From Propionibacteriales bacterium (GTDB taxonomy: Bacteria > Actinomycetota > Actinomycetes > Propionibacteriales > Nocardioidaceae), in contig WHTJ01000041.1 in the NCBI GenBank assembly GCA_009377795.1, forward strand, positions 1-38,290: a stretch of DNA of 38,290 nucleotides, read 5' to 3'. The stretch's first letter is position 1, and the number at the start of each line of letters is the position of its first letter. A program made the translations under genes and the position numbers. Under the pieces are notes generated by a model. The model did no database searches. It saw only the letters and a list, made by a program, of their open reading frames with translations, and was not told the DNA's origin. This document shows, piece after piece, positions 15,403-23,428 of the stretch.

Positions 15403-16613
15403 CGCCGGTGCAGCAACAGCGGCAGGCGCTGGAAACCGCAGTGCGTCGCGGCCGCGGCGATCCGCACGCTGGGCGTGATCCCGGGCTTGATAGAGGTATA
15501 ACGGTCAAGCACAGCGTTGAGGCTGATTCGGGCCTCCAGCCGGGCAAGCGGCGCTCCGATGCAGAAGTGGGCGCCGTGGCCGAAGGCCAGGTGCGCGCGG
15601 CGCGCCCGGCTCGGTTCGAAGTCGTCGGGATCGGCGAAGGCCTCCGGATCGCGGTTGGCCGCGCCGTAGCACAGCAGCACCTGCGCCCCGGCGGGGATCG
15701 TCGTTCCGCCGAGGGTGACCTGGCGGGTCGTGATGCGAGCCATCCACTGGACGGGACTCTCGAAGCGCAGCACCTCCTCGACCACCGCTTCGACGAGCGA
15801 CCGGTCCGCGCGCAGCCGGTCGACCCAGTCGGGTCGGTGGGCGAGCAGGTTGAACAGGTTGCCGAGCAGGTTGGTGGTGGTGACGTTTCCGGCGACCAGC
15901 AGGAGCGCGCAGATGCCGGAAACCTGCTCCTCGGTGAGGTGCTCCCCGTCCACTTCAGCCTGGACCAGGGCGTTGATGAGGTCCGGCCGAGGGTCTGCCC
16001 GCCGCCGGTCGGCCTCCATGACGAAATATTCGACCAGCGCGGAGTTCGCCGCCCGCGCATGGCTCAGCGAGTCCGCGAGGGCCGGATCCGTCTCGGCGCC
16101 CGAACCGCTGGCCCCGATGAGGTACGTGCGCTGGTCGGACCACTCCTTCAACTGAGCGAGGTCAGCTTCCTCCACACCCATCATCCGGCCGATCACGGCC
16201 ATCGGCAGCCGGTCGCAGAAGCCGGCGATCATCTCGACCTCGCCCGAACCGAGCTCCCCGAGCATCCGGACCGCGGTGGCGACCACCCAGTCCTCCAGCG
16301 CGGCGACCCGCCCGGGTGTGAAAGCCGTGTTCACCAAACGCCGGTGCTTCGTGTGCCACGGCGGGTCCTCGAAGATGATCGGAGTCTGGCTCAGCGCCGG
16401 GTTGTTGGAGTTGCTGTGGTCCGACGAGAACGTCGCCGGGGCCGCCACCGCTCGCATGACATCCTTGTGCCGCAACACAAGCCAGCGGTCGCCCGCGAGA
16501 ACGGGGCCCCGGTTGCGCAGCCGGGCGTACTGGGGGAACGGATCGACCACCCACTCCGGCGAGAGCACGCCCACCCCGTCCCCACCGGATTGGGCAGCCG
16601 GACCACTAACCAT
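15399..16613 (-). CDS. Cytochrome P450
   Basis: A 404-residue soluble bacterial P450. The heme ligand is Cys351 in FGHGAHFCIGAPLARLEA; ExxR is EVLR in EEVLRFESPVQ; the I-helix reads LLVAGNVTTT. The conserved acidic residue before the I-helix Thr (Asp251 in P450cam) is Val here, which is unusual and may alter proton delivery. No ferredoxin or reductase is encoded in the window. I start it at ATG 16613, where the protein (MVSGPAAQSG) begins about 3-4 bp after the expected transcription start; the longer frame to 16712 crosses the promoter. It probably hydroxylates the imported substrate. Operator site G ends 3 bp upstream of the start codon. Confidence 0.92.
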   Translation of the reverse strand: MVSGPAAQSGGDGVGVLSPEWVVDPFPQYARLRNRGPVLAGDRWLVLRHKDVMRAVAAPATFSSDHSNSNNPALSQTPIIFEDPPWHTKHRRLVNTAFTPGRVAALEDWVVATAVRMLGELGSGEVEMIAGFCDRLPMAVIGRMMGVEEADLAQLKEWSDQRTYLIGASGSGAETDPALADSLSHARAANSALVEYFVMEADRRRADPRPDLINALVQAEVDGEHLTEEQVSGICALLLVAGNVTTTNLLGNLFNLLAHRPDWVDRLRADRSLVEAVVEEVLRFESPVQWMARITTRQVTLGGTTIPAGAQVLLCYGAANRDPEAFADPDDFEPSRARRAHLAFGHGAHFCIGAPLARLEARISLNAVLDRYTSIKPGITPSVRIAAAATHCGFQRLPLLLHRR

Positions 16614-16615
16614 CA

Positions 16616-16642
16616 CGTGGTCATGTATACCATAATGTGGCA
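16616..16642 (+). promoter_or_regulatory. Shared 27-bp operator, site G (P450 / SDR divergent promoter)
   Basis: CGTGGT (16616-16621), TATACCAT (16626-16633) and ATGTGGCA (16635-16642) match the three half-sites with changes in the first and middle ones. This single copy lies between the divergent P450 (start 16613) and SDR (start 16701) genes and could control both. Confidence 0.7.
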
Positions 16643-16652
16643 GACTTCTCAA
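16624..16652 (-). promoter_or_regulatory. Promoter of P450 and third MmgE/PrpD gene, apparently leaderless
   Basis: On the minus strand TTGAGA (16652-16647), 17 bp, then TATACA (16629-16624). A start 7 bp downstream would be near 16617, leaving at most about 4 bases before the ATG at 16613, so the message is probably leaderless. No ribosome site is visible. Confidence 0.5.
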
Positions 16653-16700
16653 GCGCCCGAGTCTCGTCCGGCACGGGCCAAGCGACGAAAGGAGCACACG

Positions 16701-17492
16701 TTGGTCGAGCATAGTGGACAGTTTCAGAGTCGGGTTGTCGCCGTCACCGGGGGTGCCCAGGGGCTGGGCCGGGCGATCGTCGCAGCCCTCGCGGCTCAGG
16801 GCGCATCACTGGCCGTCCTCGACCGCAACGGCGACGGCGCGCAGACGGCGGCCGCGGAGACGGTCACAGGCGGGGCTACCGCGATCGGCGTCACCTGCGA
16901 CGTCACCGACATGAACGCCGTCGAGGCCGCGGTCGCGGAGGTGACCGCGCGGTTCGGCCGCGTCGATGCGCTCGTCAACAACGCGGGGATCCTGCCCCGA
17001 CGGCCGCTTGCGGAGGAGACCGTCGAGACCTGGGAGGAAACCCTCCGCGTCAACCTGCGCGGGCCGTTTCTCTGCACCCAGAAGTTCGGGGCCGTCATGA
17101 AGGCACAGGGCGGCGGGGCGATCGTGAACATCGCCTCCATCGGCGGCACCGTGCCGACCGTCGACGCCGGCGCCTACTGCGCGAGCAAGGCCGGCGTCCT
17201 CGCCCTCACCCGGCAGACCGCCCTGGAGTGGGGCGAGGCCGGCATCCGGGCCAACGCCGTCAGCCCGGGCTACATGCAGACCGCGATGACCGAGGACCGC
17301 TACGCCATCCCGGGCCTGAAGGAGCTGCGCGCGTCGGTGGTCCCGCTCGGTCGGGTCGCGGGCCCCGAGGACGTCGCCGGCGCCGTCGTGTTCCTGCTCA
17401 GCGACGAGTCCTCATACATCAACGGCCATGAAGTTGTCGTCGATGGCGGGCTGACGCTCACCACCACGCGGCGCGTCTCCCCGCCGACCTGA
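16701..17492 (+). CDS. Short-chain dehydrogenase/reductase (classical)
   Basis: A 263-residue classical SDR with the nucleotide motif TGGAQGLG (about 18-25), VNNAG, the catalytic Ser in NIASIGG and the YCASK active site. FabG/BadH-like proteins of this type interconvert alcohols and ketones with NAD(P). The start is TTG 16701: AAAGGAG at 16688-16694 lies 6 bp upstream, and the protein would begin just before the Rossmann fold. The longer open frame to 15408 is an artefact of high GC. It faces away from the P450 gene, and the obvious job is oxidation of the alcohol made by the P450. It is convergent with the next SDR gene after 45 bp. Confidence 0.9.
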   Translation: MVEHSGQFQSRVVAVTGGAQGLGRAIVAALAAQGASLAVLDRNGDGAQTAAAETVTGGATAIGVTCDVTDMNAVEAAVAEVTARFGRVDALVNNAGILPRRPLAEETVETWEETLRVNLRGPFLCTQKFGAVMKAQGGGAIVNIASIGGTVPTVDAGAYCASKAGVLALTRQTALEWGEAGIRANAVSPGYMQTAMTEDRYAIPGLKELRASVVPLGRVAGPEDVAGAVVFLLSDESSYINGHEVVVDGGLTLTTTRRVSPPT

Positions 17493-17494
17493 GC

Positions 17495-17506
17495 GGAGCG
17501 CGCTCC
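17495..17506. terminator. Palindrome between convergent SDR genes, possible 3' hairpin
   Basis: GGAGCG directly followed by CGCTCC forms a perfect 12-bp palindrome in the 45-bp gap between two convergent genes. It could form a small GC hairpin on either transcript. There is no T tract, so intrinsic termination is doubtful. Confidence 0.3.
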
Positions 17507-17537
17507 CCGCCCCGGGCAGCCGCTCCGGGCAGAAGTC

Positions 17538-18353
17538 TCAGCTCGCCGGCATCGACGCGACGGCGCCGGCCATCGTCTCGGCGATGGCGTCGAGTGACCA
17601 GCCGGACGGGGTCGGAAGTGCCACGGGCCGGGCTCGCTGTACGAGCTCGAGTCGCACGCCGTCGAAGCCGAGCACCGCGCCATTGAGATGCGCCGAACGG
17701 TCGTCGAGCAGGTAGGCGACCAGCGGAGCCACCTCCTCCGGAGGACGGGCGCCGGGGCGCGGCGCTCCGCGCACCCGGCTCATCCTGGTCAGCGCGCGCG
17801 GCCGGACGCAGTTCACGCGCACGCCGGTGCCGGTCAGGTCGATCGCCCAGCTGTAGGTGAGCGACATGATGGCGCCCTTGGTAGCCGAGTACGTGGAGGC
17901 GCCAGCCAGGCCGAGCGCCGCGCTCGACGTCGTCGTGACGATGGCGCCGCTGCCGGCGCGGACCATGTGTCGCATCGCCCGCACGCCGATGTGCAGCGTG
18001 CCAAGCAGGTTGCTCTCCACGCTCGCCCGGATCTGGTCGGCCGTCTCCTGTTGAGCCGGGACCACGTGATATAGACCGGCGTTCGCCACAACGCCGTGCA
18101 CCGACCCGTACTCGGCCACCGTCCGGGCCACGAGCTCGCCGGCGAAGTCCCAGTCGCTCACCGAGCCGACCACGGCCAGGGCGTCGCCGCCGGTGGCGCG
18201 GATCTCGCCGGCGACACCGTGTGCGTCCTCGTCCCGGTCGTTCACCACCACCCGCGCGCCGAGCCGGGCCAGGTGCCGCGCGTAGCTACGACCAAGGCCG
18301 CGCCCGGCACCGGTGATGATGACCGCCCGTCCGACCAGGCTCGTGTCACTCAT
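17538..18353 (-). CDS. Short-chain dehydrogenase/reductase
   Basis: A 271-residue SDR with TGAGRGLG (about 15-22), VANAG, Ser in TTTSSAALG and YSATK as the catalytic Tyr/Lys pair. The GAGRGLGR motif and the ND-x-D stretch after the second strand resemble 3-hydroxyacyl-CoA dehydrogenases of the multifunctional-enzyme-2 type, so oxidation of a 3-hydroxyacyl-CoA is one option and steroid-like alcohols another. It is the last gene of the leftward operon that begins with the importer; the gap to the serine hydrolase gene is 17 bp. Confidence 0.9.
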   Translation of the reverse strand: MSDTSLVGRAVIITGAGRGLGRSYARHLARLGARVVVNDRDEDAHGVAGEIRATGGDALAVVGSVSDWDFAGELVARTVAEYGSVHGVVANAGLYHVVPAQQETADQIRASVESNLLGTLHIGVRAMRHMVRAGSGAIVTTTSSAALGLAGASTYSATKGAIMSLTYSWAIDLTGTGVRVNCVRPRALTRMSRVRGAPRPGARPPEEVAPLVAYLLDDRSAHLNGAVLGFDGVRLELVQRARPVALPTPSGWSLDAIAETMAGAVASMPAS

Positions 18354-18370
18354 TGCTGCCCCGCAATCAA

Positions 18371-19519
18371 TCAGTACCTATGGCTACGGATCGCTGCGAC
18401 GGTGGCCGCGACGATTCGCTGCAGGCTGGGATCCCGCCAGCCCTCCGGGGTGAGCCGGTTACGCAGTACCGCGAACCCCGCGCCCAGGTCCACGTCCGCC
18501 CACGCGATGCTGCCACCAGCCCCCGGATGGCCGAAGCGCCCGTGCGCCCCGTCCAGCGGCGCGGACTGGGGCGCGCGGGTCGAGCCCGATACCCAGAAGC
18601 CCAGCCCGCGCGGCACCGCCCGCCCGACCACGGCGTCGGGCCGCTCCTCCCAGATGCTCGCGCCCCGCGCCGTCCAGCCCGCCGGCGTCGCCCGGGTGAG
18701 CCAGTCGTAGACGCGGGCCAGGGCGAGGGCGGTGCCGACCGCGCCGGCCCCGGGCAGGCACGCCTGCCGCACGTCCGAGCGCCCGTACACCTCCGGTCCG
18801 GTGTCCAGGTGCTCCGGAATCGCCCGGCGGTACAACGCGGCGTCCGTGCGCTCGCGACCGCGCATGCCGACCAGGTCGACGATCCGGTGCTCCTGCTCGG
18901 CCGGCACGCCGAGCCAGACGTCCTGCGCCCCCGCCGGATCCAGGACCAGGCGACGCACGATGGCGTCCACGCCGGATCCGGAACCGTCGGTTCGACGGAG
19001 CACCTCGCCGACGAGCCAGCCGTACGTGTAGGCGTGGTAGGCGACCTGACTCCCGGGCGGCCACAACGGAGTCAGCGCCGCGACCGCCGCCGCCATGGCG
19101 TCCCAGTCACACATGGCCTCGACCGTGGTGCCCTCCGGCATCTGGGGTATACCCGCCGTGTGCGTGAGGATGTGCCGCAGGCTCACCTGGTCCTTGCCCG
19201 CCGCGGCCAGCTCGGGCCAGACCCGGGCCACCGGCTCGTCGAGTCGCAGCGCTCCGGCATCGAGCACGGCGAGGCAGGCCGCAGCGACGATCCCCTTGGT
19301 GGCCGAGAACATGGGGAACAGTGAGTCCACCGTCACCGGGCGGCGCCTCGGGAAGCCGGTGAAGCCGCCGACGACGTGGACGACCACCCGGCCGTCGACC
19401 ACGGCCGCGACCTGGACGCCGAGCTCCTCGCCCCCGGCCAGGGACTCCCGTACGGCGGCACCGACCAGATCATCCACATCGGACACGGTGGTGACGGGGG
19501 GCTCGGTGTCCATGATCAT
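18371..19519 (-). CDS. Serine hydrolase of the class C beta-lactamase/esterase family
   Basis: A 382-residue protein of the beta-lactamase superfamily (EstB-like esterases). The nucleophile motif SxxK is SATK in LFPMFSATKG, the Tyr motif is YTYGWLVGEV, and the C-terminal HPGAGG box takes the place of KTG. No signal peptide is seen, so it is probably cytoplasmic, unlike true beta-lactamases. Such enzymes hydrolyse esters and lactones. Next to a BVMO regulon the likely job is opening the ester or lactone product. ATG 19519 overlaps the preceding SDR stop codon by 4 bp; a second ATG 6 bp later is possible. The upstream frame to 19870 is spurious. Confidence 0.88.
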   Translation of the reverse strand: MIMDTEPPVTTVSDVDDLVGAAVRESLAGGEELGVQVAAVVDGRVVVHVVGGFTGFPRRRPVTVDSLFPMFSATKGIVAAACLAVLDAGALRLDEPVARVWPELAAAGKDQVSLRHILTHTAGIPQMPEGTTVEAMCDWDAMAAAVAALTPLWPPGSQVAYHAYTYGWLVGEVLRRTDGSGSGVDAIVRRLVLDPAGAQDVWLGVPAEQEHRIVDLVGMRGRERTDAALYRRAIPEHLDTGPEVYGRSDVRQACLPGAGAVGTALALARVYDWLTRATPAGWTARGASIWEERPDAVVGRAVPRGLGFWVSGSTRAPQSAPLDGAHGRFGHPGAGGSIAWADVDLGAGFAVLRNRLTPEGWRDPSLQRIVAATVAAIRSHRY

Positions 19520-20310
19520 TGCGGCGGGACGGGCGGGAACTCCACGTTGGGGCTGATGCGCAGGGGGAACGACCCGCCATTGATGTGGATGTCCTGGCCC
19601 GTGATGTAGGCGGCGTGCTCGCTCGCCAGCCACCAGCACAGCTCGGCGAGCTCGTCCGGCTCGCCCTGGCGTGCGACTGCGGTCGCCGCGACCAGGTACT
19701 CCCGCATGCGCTCCCACTCCGGGTAGATCGCCGGATCCCGAGGAGTCCGGAAGCTGCCGGGCAGCACGGTGTTCACCGTGATGCCGTAATGGGAGAACTC
19801 TACCGCGACGGCCCGGGAGAGGCCCTGCAGGCCGGCCTTGGCCACCGTGACATGGGACCGGTTTCCCCACCCCCAGTAGGCGTCCAGGCCGGAGATGTTG
19901 AGCACCCGTCCGAACCCCTGGGCCCGCATGCCCGGCAGCACCTGCTGTAGGCAGCGCACCGCACCCAGCACGTTGGCGCTGAGCACCCGCGTCCAGTCCT
20001 CCTCGGCGAGGTCCAGGAACGCGCCGATCGGCCGGTAGGCGGCGTTGTTAACGAGCACGTCGACGGTCGGTGCTTCCCGCAGCACCTCGCCGAAGGCTGC
20101 CGCTACCGACTCCGGGCTCTCCAGGTCGATGTGCAGCGGCCGCCCCGTCCCGCCGGTGGCGCCGATCTCGACGACCAGTTTCTCGACCCGCTTCCGCCCG
20201 TTGAGGTAGCCCAGGTAGACCAGGTCGCCACCGGCGGCGAACCGCCGTGCGATCGGGCCGCCCAACCCGCCACTGGCGCCGGTCACGACGACGACGCGCT
20301 GCCTGTCCAC
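19516..20310 (-). CDS. SDR-family protein lacking the catalytic tyrosine
   Basis: A 264-residue SDR fold: TGASGGLG at 10-17, VNNAA at 87-91, Ser140 in LNISG, and a C-terminal GQDIHINGG. At the active site, where YxxxK is expected, the sequence is HVTVAK, with Val154 in place of Tyr and Lys158 kept. 2,4-dienoyl-CoA reductases also lack the usual Tyr, so a reductase or isomerase role on an unsaturated CoA ester is possible, as is a non-catalytic role. It follows the permease gene by 41 bp in the leftward operon. Confidence 0.87.
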   Translation of the reverse strand: MDRQRVVVVTGASGGLGGPIARRFAAGGDLVYLGYLNGRKRVEKLVVEIGATGGTGRPLHIDLESPESVAAAFGEVLREAPTVDVLVNNAAYRPIGAFLDLAEEDWTRVLSANVLGAVRCLQQVLPGMRAQGFGRVLNISGLDAYWGWGNRSHVTVAKAGLQGLSRAVAVEFSHYGITVNTVLPGSFRTPRDPAIYPEWERMREYLVAATAVARQGEPDELAELCWWLASEHAAYITGQDIHINGGSFPLRISPNVEFPPVPPQ

Positions 20311-20351
20311 CTAAAAACCTCCACGATTGTCGGTGCTGGGCCACGTTCTGA

Positions 20352-22139
20352 CTACTTTGACTTAGGGGTCGCTCGGTTCGCGCCGGGGTTGGCGATCGCC
20401 ATGCCGGCGGTCAGCTTGCTGAAGCTGGCTAGGACGAGGCACGCCACGGCGACGATGATGAGCGCGAAGGCGGCCGCGTCCGTGATAGAGCCATACTGCC
20501 AGCGCAGGAACAAGACGGGCGTCGCTACCTCGTACCCCGGCCCGGACAGGAACACGACCAGCGAGAGCTGGCGGATCGTGGCGAGGAAGACGAAGGCACC
20601 ACCGGCGATCAGCGTCGGCCACAGCAGCGGCACCAGGATGCGTCGCACCACGGAGGTGGGGTTCGCACCGGCGACACTCGCCGCCTCCTCCAGCTCCGGG
20701 TGCAGCGAGATGACCCCGGCATGTCCGTAGCGCATACCATAGGGCAGGTAGTGAATCACCAGTGCGATCAGGATGATGTACTCGGTTCCGTACAGACCAA
20801 TAGGGATTGTCAGGGAGGTACGTAGCACGGCGAGACCCAGCACGAGCCCTGGCATGACCAGCGGCAGGGCCATAATGAAGTCGAGGCTCTTGGTGACGTT
20901 GTTGCGACGCCGCACCAGCTGCCACGCGGCGAGACCGGCCAGCACCATGACCGCCACGGCGGCGCCGGCGCCGAGCACCACGCTGTTGATGAGCGAGCGG
21001 ACCACCTCCGGATCCCGCGCGACGGCGGCGTACGTGGCGGTCGTGAGGTCGCCGAACGCACTGAGGCTCGGCGGCTTGTACCGCTCGAGGAATGACGCCC
21101 AAACGATCATGAGAACCGGCGACACCTTCAGCAGCGGCACACCGACCGCGAACACCGCGGCGACGTACTTCCACCGGCCGAGGTCCACCCGCGACGGTCG
21201 GTACGCCTTGCCTCGCACCGTCGCGTACCGATGGGACCGCGCGGTCGCCCGCTGGTAGTTGATCAGGCCCGCGATGGTGATGATCATCATGATGATCGAG
21301 AACGCCGAGGCCGCTCCGTAGTCGGCGACGCCACTGCGGATCTCGGCAAAGATCTCGGTGCTGAGCACGGTGATCCGCGCCGGGGACCCGATGAGCGCGG
21401 GGACCTCGAACGACTCGATGGTCAGGATGGCCGAGAGGAACAGGGCCGCCAGCACCGCGGGGCGGATCAGCGGCAGCGTGATCTTCAGGATCGTCTGCAC
21501 CCGCGAGGCGCCCGACATGGCCGCGGCCTCCTCGAGCCCCGGATCGGCGCTGCGCATAGCCGGGACGATGAGCAAGAAGATGACCGGGAGCATCGTCATG
21601 GCCTGAACGAAGATCATCGACCCCATCGTGTAGATGGGGAACTCGAAGTCACTCCCGGTCAGGCCCTGTACCACGGAGTTGAACAGGCCGGTACCCGGGC
21701 CGAGGAAGAGCAGCCAACCCATGCCCTGGATGAACGTGGGCACCGCGAACGAGATGATCAGGAGGGCGTAGACCGCCCGCCGGCCAGGGGTGTTGGTGCG
21801 CTCCACGAGCCACGCCAGGATGGTGGCGACGGTCACGACCGTGAGCGCGGCGCCGACCCCGAAAATCACGGTGTCCTTGATGGACATCCAGGCGTGTTCG
21901 TCGGTGAGGACGTCGGCGAAGTTCTCCCAGGTGAACTCGCTGTAGCGCAGCGTCCGCCCATCGGCGAAGGCGGACATGACGAGGATAACGACCGGCGGGA
22001 GAACGAGAAGCCCGACGACGAGCAGCAGGAACAGCGAGAGCGACCGGCTGCGCAGGCGACGCCCGACCGAGGTGAGCGTGCGAGGCGGCCGCGAGGGTGG
22101 CCCGGCCGCCGGGGCGGGTCGAGTCGTCGTGACGGTCAT
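20352..22139 (-). CDS. ABC importer permease, two fused membrane domains
   Basis: A 595-residue permease of the iron/thiamine/putrescine type (FbpB/ThiP-like), with two BinPDT1 halves of roughly six helices each. The EAA-loop signatures are LEEAAAMSGASRVQTILKI (first half) and LEEAASVAGANPTSVVRRI (second half), which dock on the ATPase. A basic, proline-rich 30-residue tail precedes helix 1. Fusion of both permease halves is standard in this subfamily. The ribosome site (GGAGG) sits inside the palindrome CCTCCGCGGAGG at 22147-22158. Neighbours encode the ATPase and the lipoprotein receptor. Confidence 0.93.
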   Translation of the reverse strand: MTVTTTRPAPAAGPPSRPPRTLTSVGRRLRSRSLSLFLLLVVGLLVLPPVVILVMSAFADGRTLRYSEFTWENFADVLTDEHAWMSIKDTVIFGVGAALTVVTVATILAWLVERTNTPGRRAVYALLIISFAVPTFIQGMGWLLFLGPGTGLFNSVVQGLTGSDFEFPIYTMGSMIFVQAMTMLPVIFLLIVPAMRSADPGLEEAAAMSGASRVQTILKITLPLIRPAVLAALFLSAILTIESFEVPALIGSPARITVLSTEIFAEIRSGVADYGAASAFSIIMMIITIAGLINYQRATARSHRYATVRGKAYRPSRVDLGRWKYVAAVFAVGVPLLKVSPVLMIVWASFLERYKPPSLSAFGDLTTATYAAVARDPEVVRSLINSVVLGAGAAVAVMVLAGLAAWQLVRRRNNVTKSLDFIMALPLVMPGLVLGLAVLRTSLTIPIGLYGTEYIILIALVIHYLPYGMRYGHAGVISLHPELEEAASVAGANPTSVVRRILVPLLWPTLIAGGAFVFLATIRQLSLVVFLSGPGYEVATPVLFLRWQYGSITDAAAFALIIVAVACLVLASFSKLTAGMAIANPGANRATPKSK

Positions 22140-22146
22140 GATGCCG

Positions 22147-22158
22147 CCTCCGCGGAGG
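22147..22158. promoter_or_regulatory. Palindrome containing the permease ribosome-binding site
   Basis: CCTCCGCGGAGG is a perfect 12-bp palindrome. On the minus strand its GGAGG lies 7 bp before the permease ATG (22139). A 13-codon frame (22177-22136) spans the gap, starting on the ATPase stop (ATGA) and ending on the permease start, so translation of the two genes may be coupled. Confidence 0.35.
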
Positions 22159-22173
22159 TACGTACGTCGGCGG

Positions 22174-23337
22174 TCATGCCAGCGCCCGCTCAGCCGCCTC
22201 GTCGACCGGCGCCTCGGCCCGGTCGTCGCGAAGCACTAGGCATCGGCCTGGGGTGATATTCAGCGCGAACCGGCTGCCGGGTTGGTACTGCGTCGCGCCG
22301 GCGGGCACCCGGATGCGCAGCTCCTGTCCGAGGGTCTCCACGAGCAGGTCGACCGACTCGCCCAGGAAGACCCGCGACCGCACCGTCCCGATGAGCGACC
22401 CGTCTGCGGCCGATCCACTGGGTAGCGGGGACGTCCGCACGGCCTCGGCCCGCACGACGAGGACAACCGCCTCGCCAGCGACGAGCTTGCCGCTAGCGGA
22501 ACCGACGACGCTGACGTCCCCACCGAGTGCCACCGTGACCGGCGCATCCTCGTCCGCGGCCTCGGTCGCGGTTCCGGGCAGGAGGTTCGCCGACCCGACG
22601 AAGTCGGCCACGAAGCCCGACTGGGGCCGGTTGTAGATGTCGTCCGGCGTTCCCCGCTGGACGATGACGCCGTCGCACATGATCGCAATCTCGTCCGAGA
22701 GGCCGAGCGCCTCGCCCTGGTCGTGCGTGACGTAAATGGCGGTGATCTCGATCTCGGTCTGTAGTCGCTTGATCTCGAAACGCATCTGCTCGCGGAGCTT
22801 CGCGTCGAGGTTGCTGAGCGGCTCGTCGAGCAGCAGGAGCCTGGGCTTGCCGACGATCGCCCGGGCGAGGGCGAGCCGTTGCTGCTGCCCGCCGGAGAGC
22901 TGGGTCGCCGACCGCTTTCTCAGATCGGCCATGTGCATCATCTCCAGCGCCTCGGCGACGAGGCGGGAGCGCTGCGCGGCGGGCAGCCGCAGCTTGCGGG
23001 GGCCGACGGTGAGCGGGAACTCCACATTCTCCCACGCGGTCATGTGCGGCCAGATGGCGTACGACTGGAACACCATGCCGATTGCCCGCCGGTGGGCCGG
23101 GACCACTAGTCCGGCCTCGCGGTCGTAGACATCGACACCGTCGATCGTGATGCGCCCGGAGTCCGGGTGTTCCAGGCCTGCCACACACCGCAGGGTGGTC
23201 GTCTTGCCGCAGCCGGACGGGCCGAGCAGGGTGAAGAAGCGCCCCGCCGGCACATGGAACGAGACGTCGTTGACAGCTGCGACCCGTCCGCGTTCCTGGG
23301 CGGTGAAGGTCTTGAACAGGTTCTCGGTGCGCAGCAT
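22174..23337 (-). CDS. ABC importer ATPase
   Basis: A 387-residue ATPase of the PotA/FbpC/UgpC class. It has Walker A GPSGCGKTTT, Q-loop VFQSYAIWPHM, signature LSGGQQQRLALARA, Walker B LLLLDEP and H-loop YVTHDQ, then a C-terminal TOBE-like regulatory domain of about 120 residues. It powers the fused permease. The start is ATG 23337 (MLRTENLFKTF); the frame upstream to 23496 overlaps the hairpin and the receptor gene. A long hairpin (23365-23422) separates it from the receptor gene and may lower its level relative to the receptor. Confidence 0.93.
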   Translation of the reverse strand: MLRTENLFKTFTAQERGRVAAVNDVSFHVPAGRFFTLLGPSGCGKTTTLRCVAGLEHPDSGRITIDGVDVYDREAGLVVPAHRRAIGMVFQSYAIWPHMTAWENVEFPLTVGPRKLRLPAAQRSRLVAEALEMMHMADLRKRSATQLSGGQQQRLALARAIVGKPRLLLLDEPLSNLDAKLREQMRFEIKRLQTEIEITAIYVTHDQGEALGLSDEIAIMCDGVIVQRGTPDDIYNRPQSGFVADFVGSANLLPGTATEAADEDAPVTVALGGDVSVVGSASGKLVAGEAVVLVVRAEAVRTSPLPSGSAADGSLIGTVRSRVFLGESVDLLVETLGQELRIRVPAGATQYQPGSRFALNITPGRCLVLRDDRAEAPVDEAAERALA

Positions 23338-23364
23338 GAGCGGCCTCAACGGTCGGGGCTCGGA

Positions 23365-23422
23365 GGCTCGGGCCGCCGGTGGAACGCCACACGCGGGCGC
23401 CGTTCCACCGGTAGCCCGAGCC
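23365..23422 (-). terminator. Long intercistronic hairpin between receptor and ATPase genes
   Basis: Arms 23365-23386 and 23401-23422 pair over 20 of 22 positions (GGCTCGGGC and CCGGTGGAACG against CGTTCCACCGG and GCCCGAGCC, with one 2-base mismatch) around a 14-base loop. It begins 7 bases after the receptor stop codon. There is no T tract. In ABC import operons such a structure commonly stabilises the upstream receptor message or causes partial termination. Confidence 0.7.
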
Positions 23423-23428
23423 ACGTGC

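Noticed and set aside
15408-16700. Very long plus-strand open frame in front of the SDR gene
   Set aside because: It is the antisense of the P450 and MmgE/PrpD genes, kept open by high GC. A good ribosome site and TTG at 16701 mark the true SDR start.
20311-20351. A ninth operator-like TCCACGATTGT before the SDR at 20310
   Set aside because: Only one half-site fits and the spacing to the others is off; there is no promoter, and the gap lies inside an operon.
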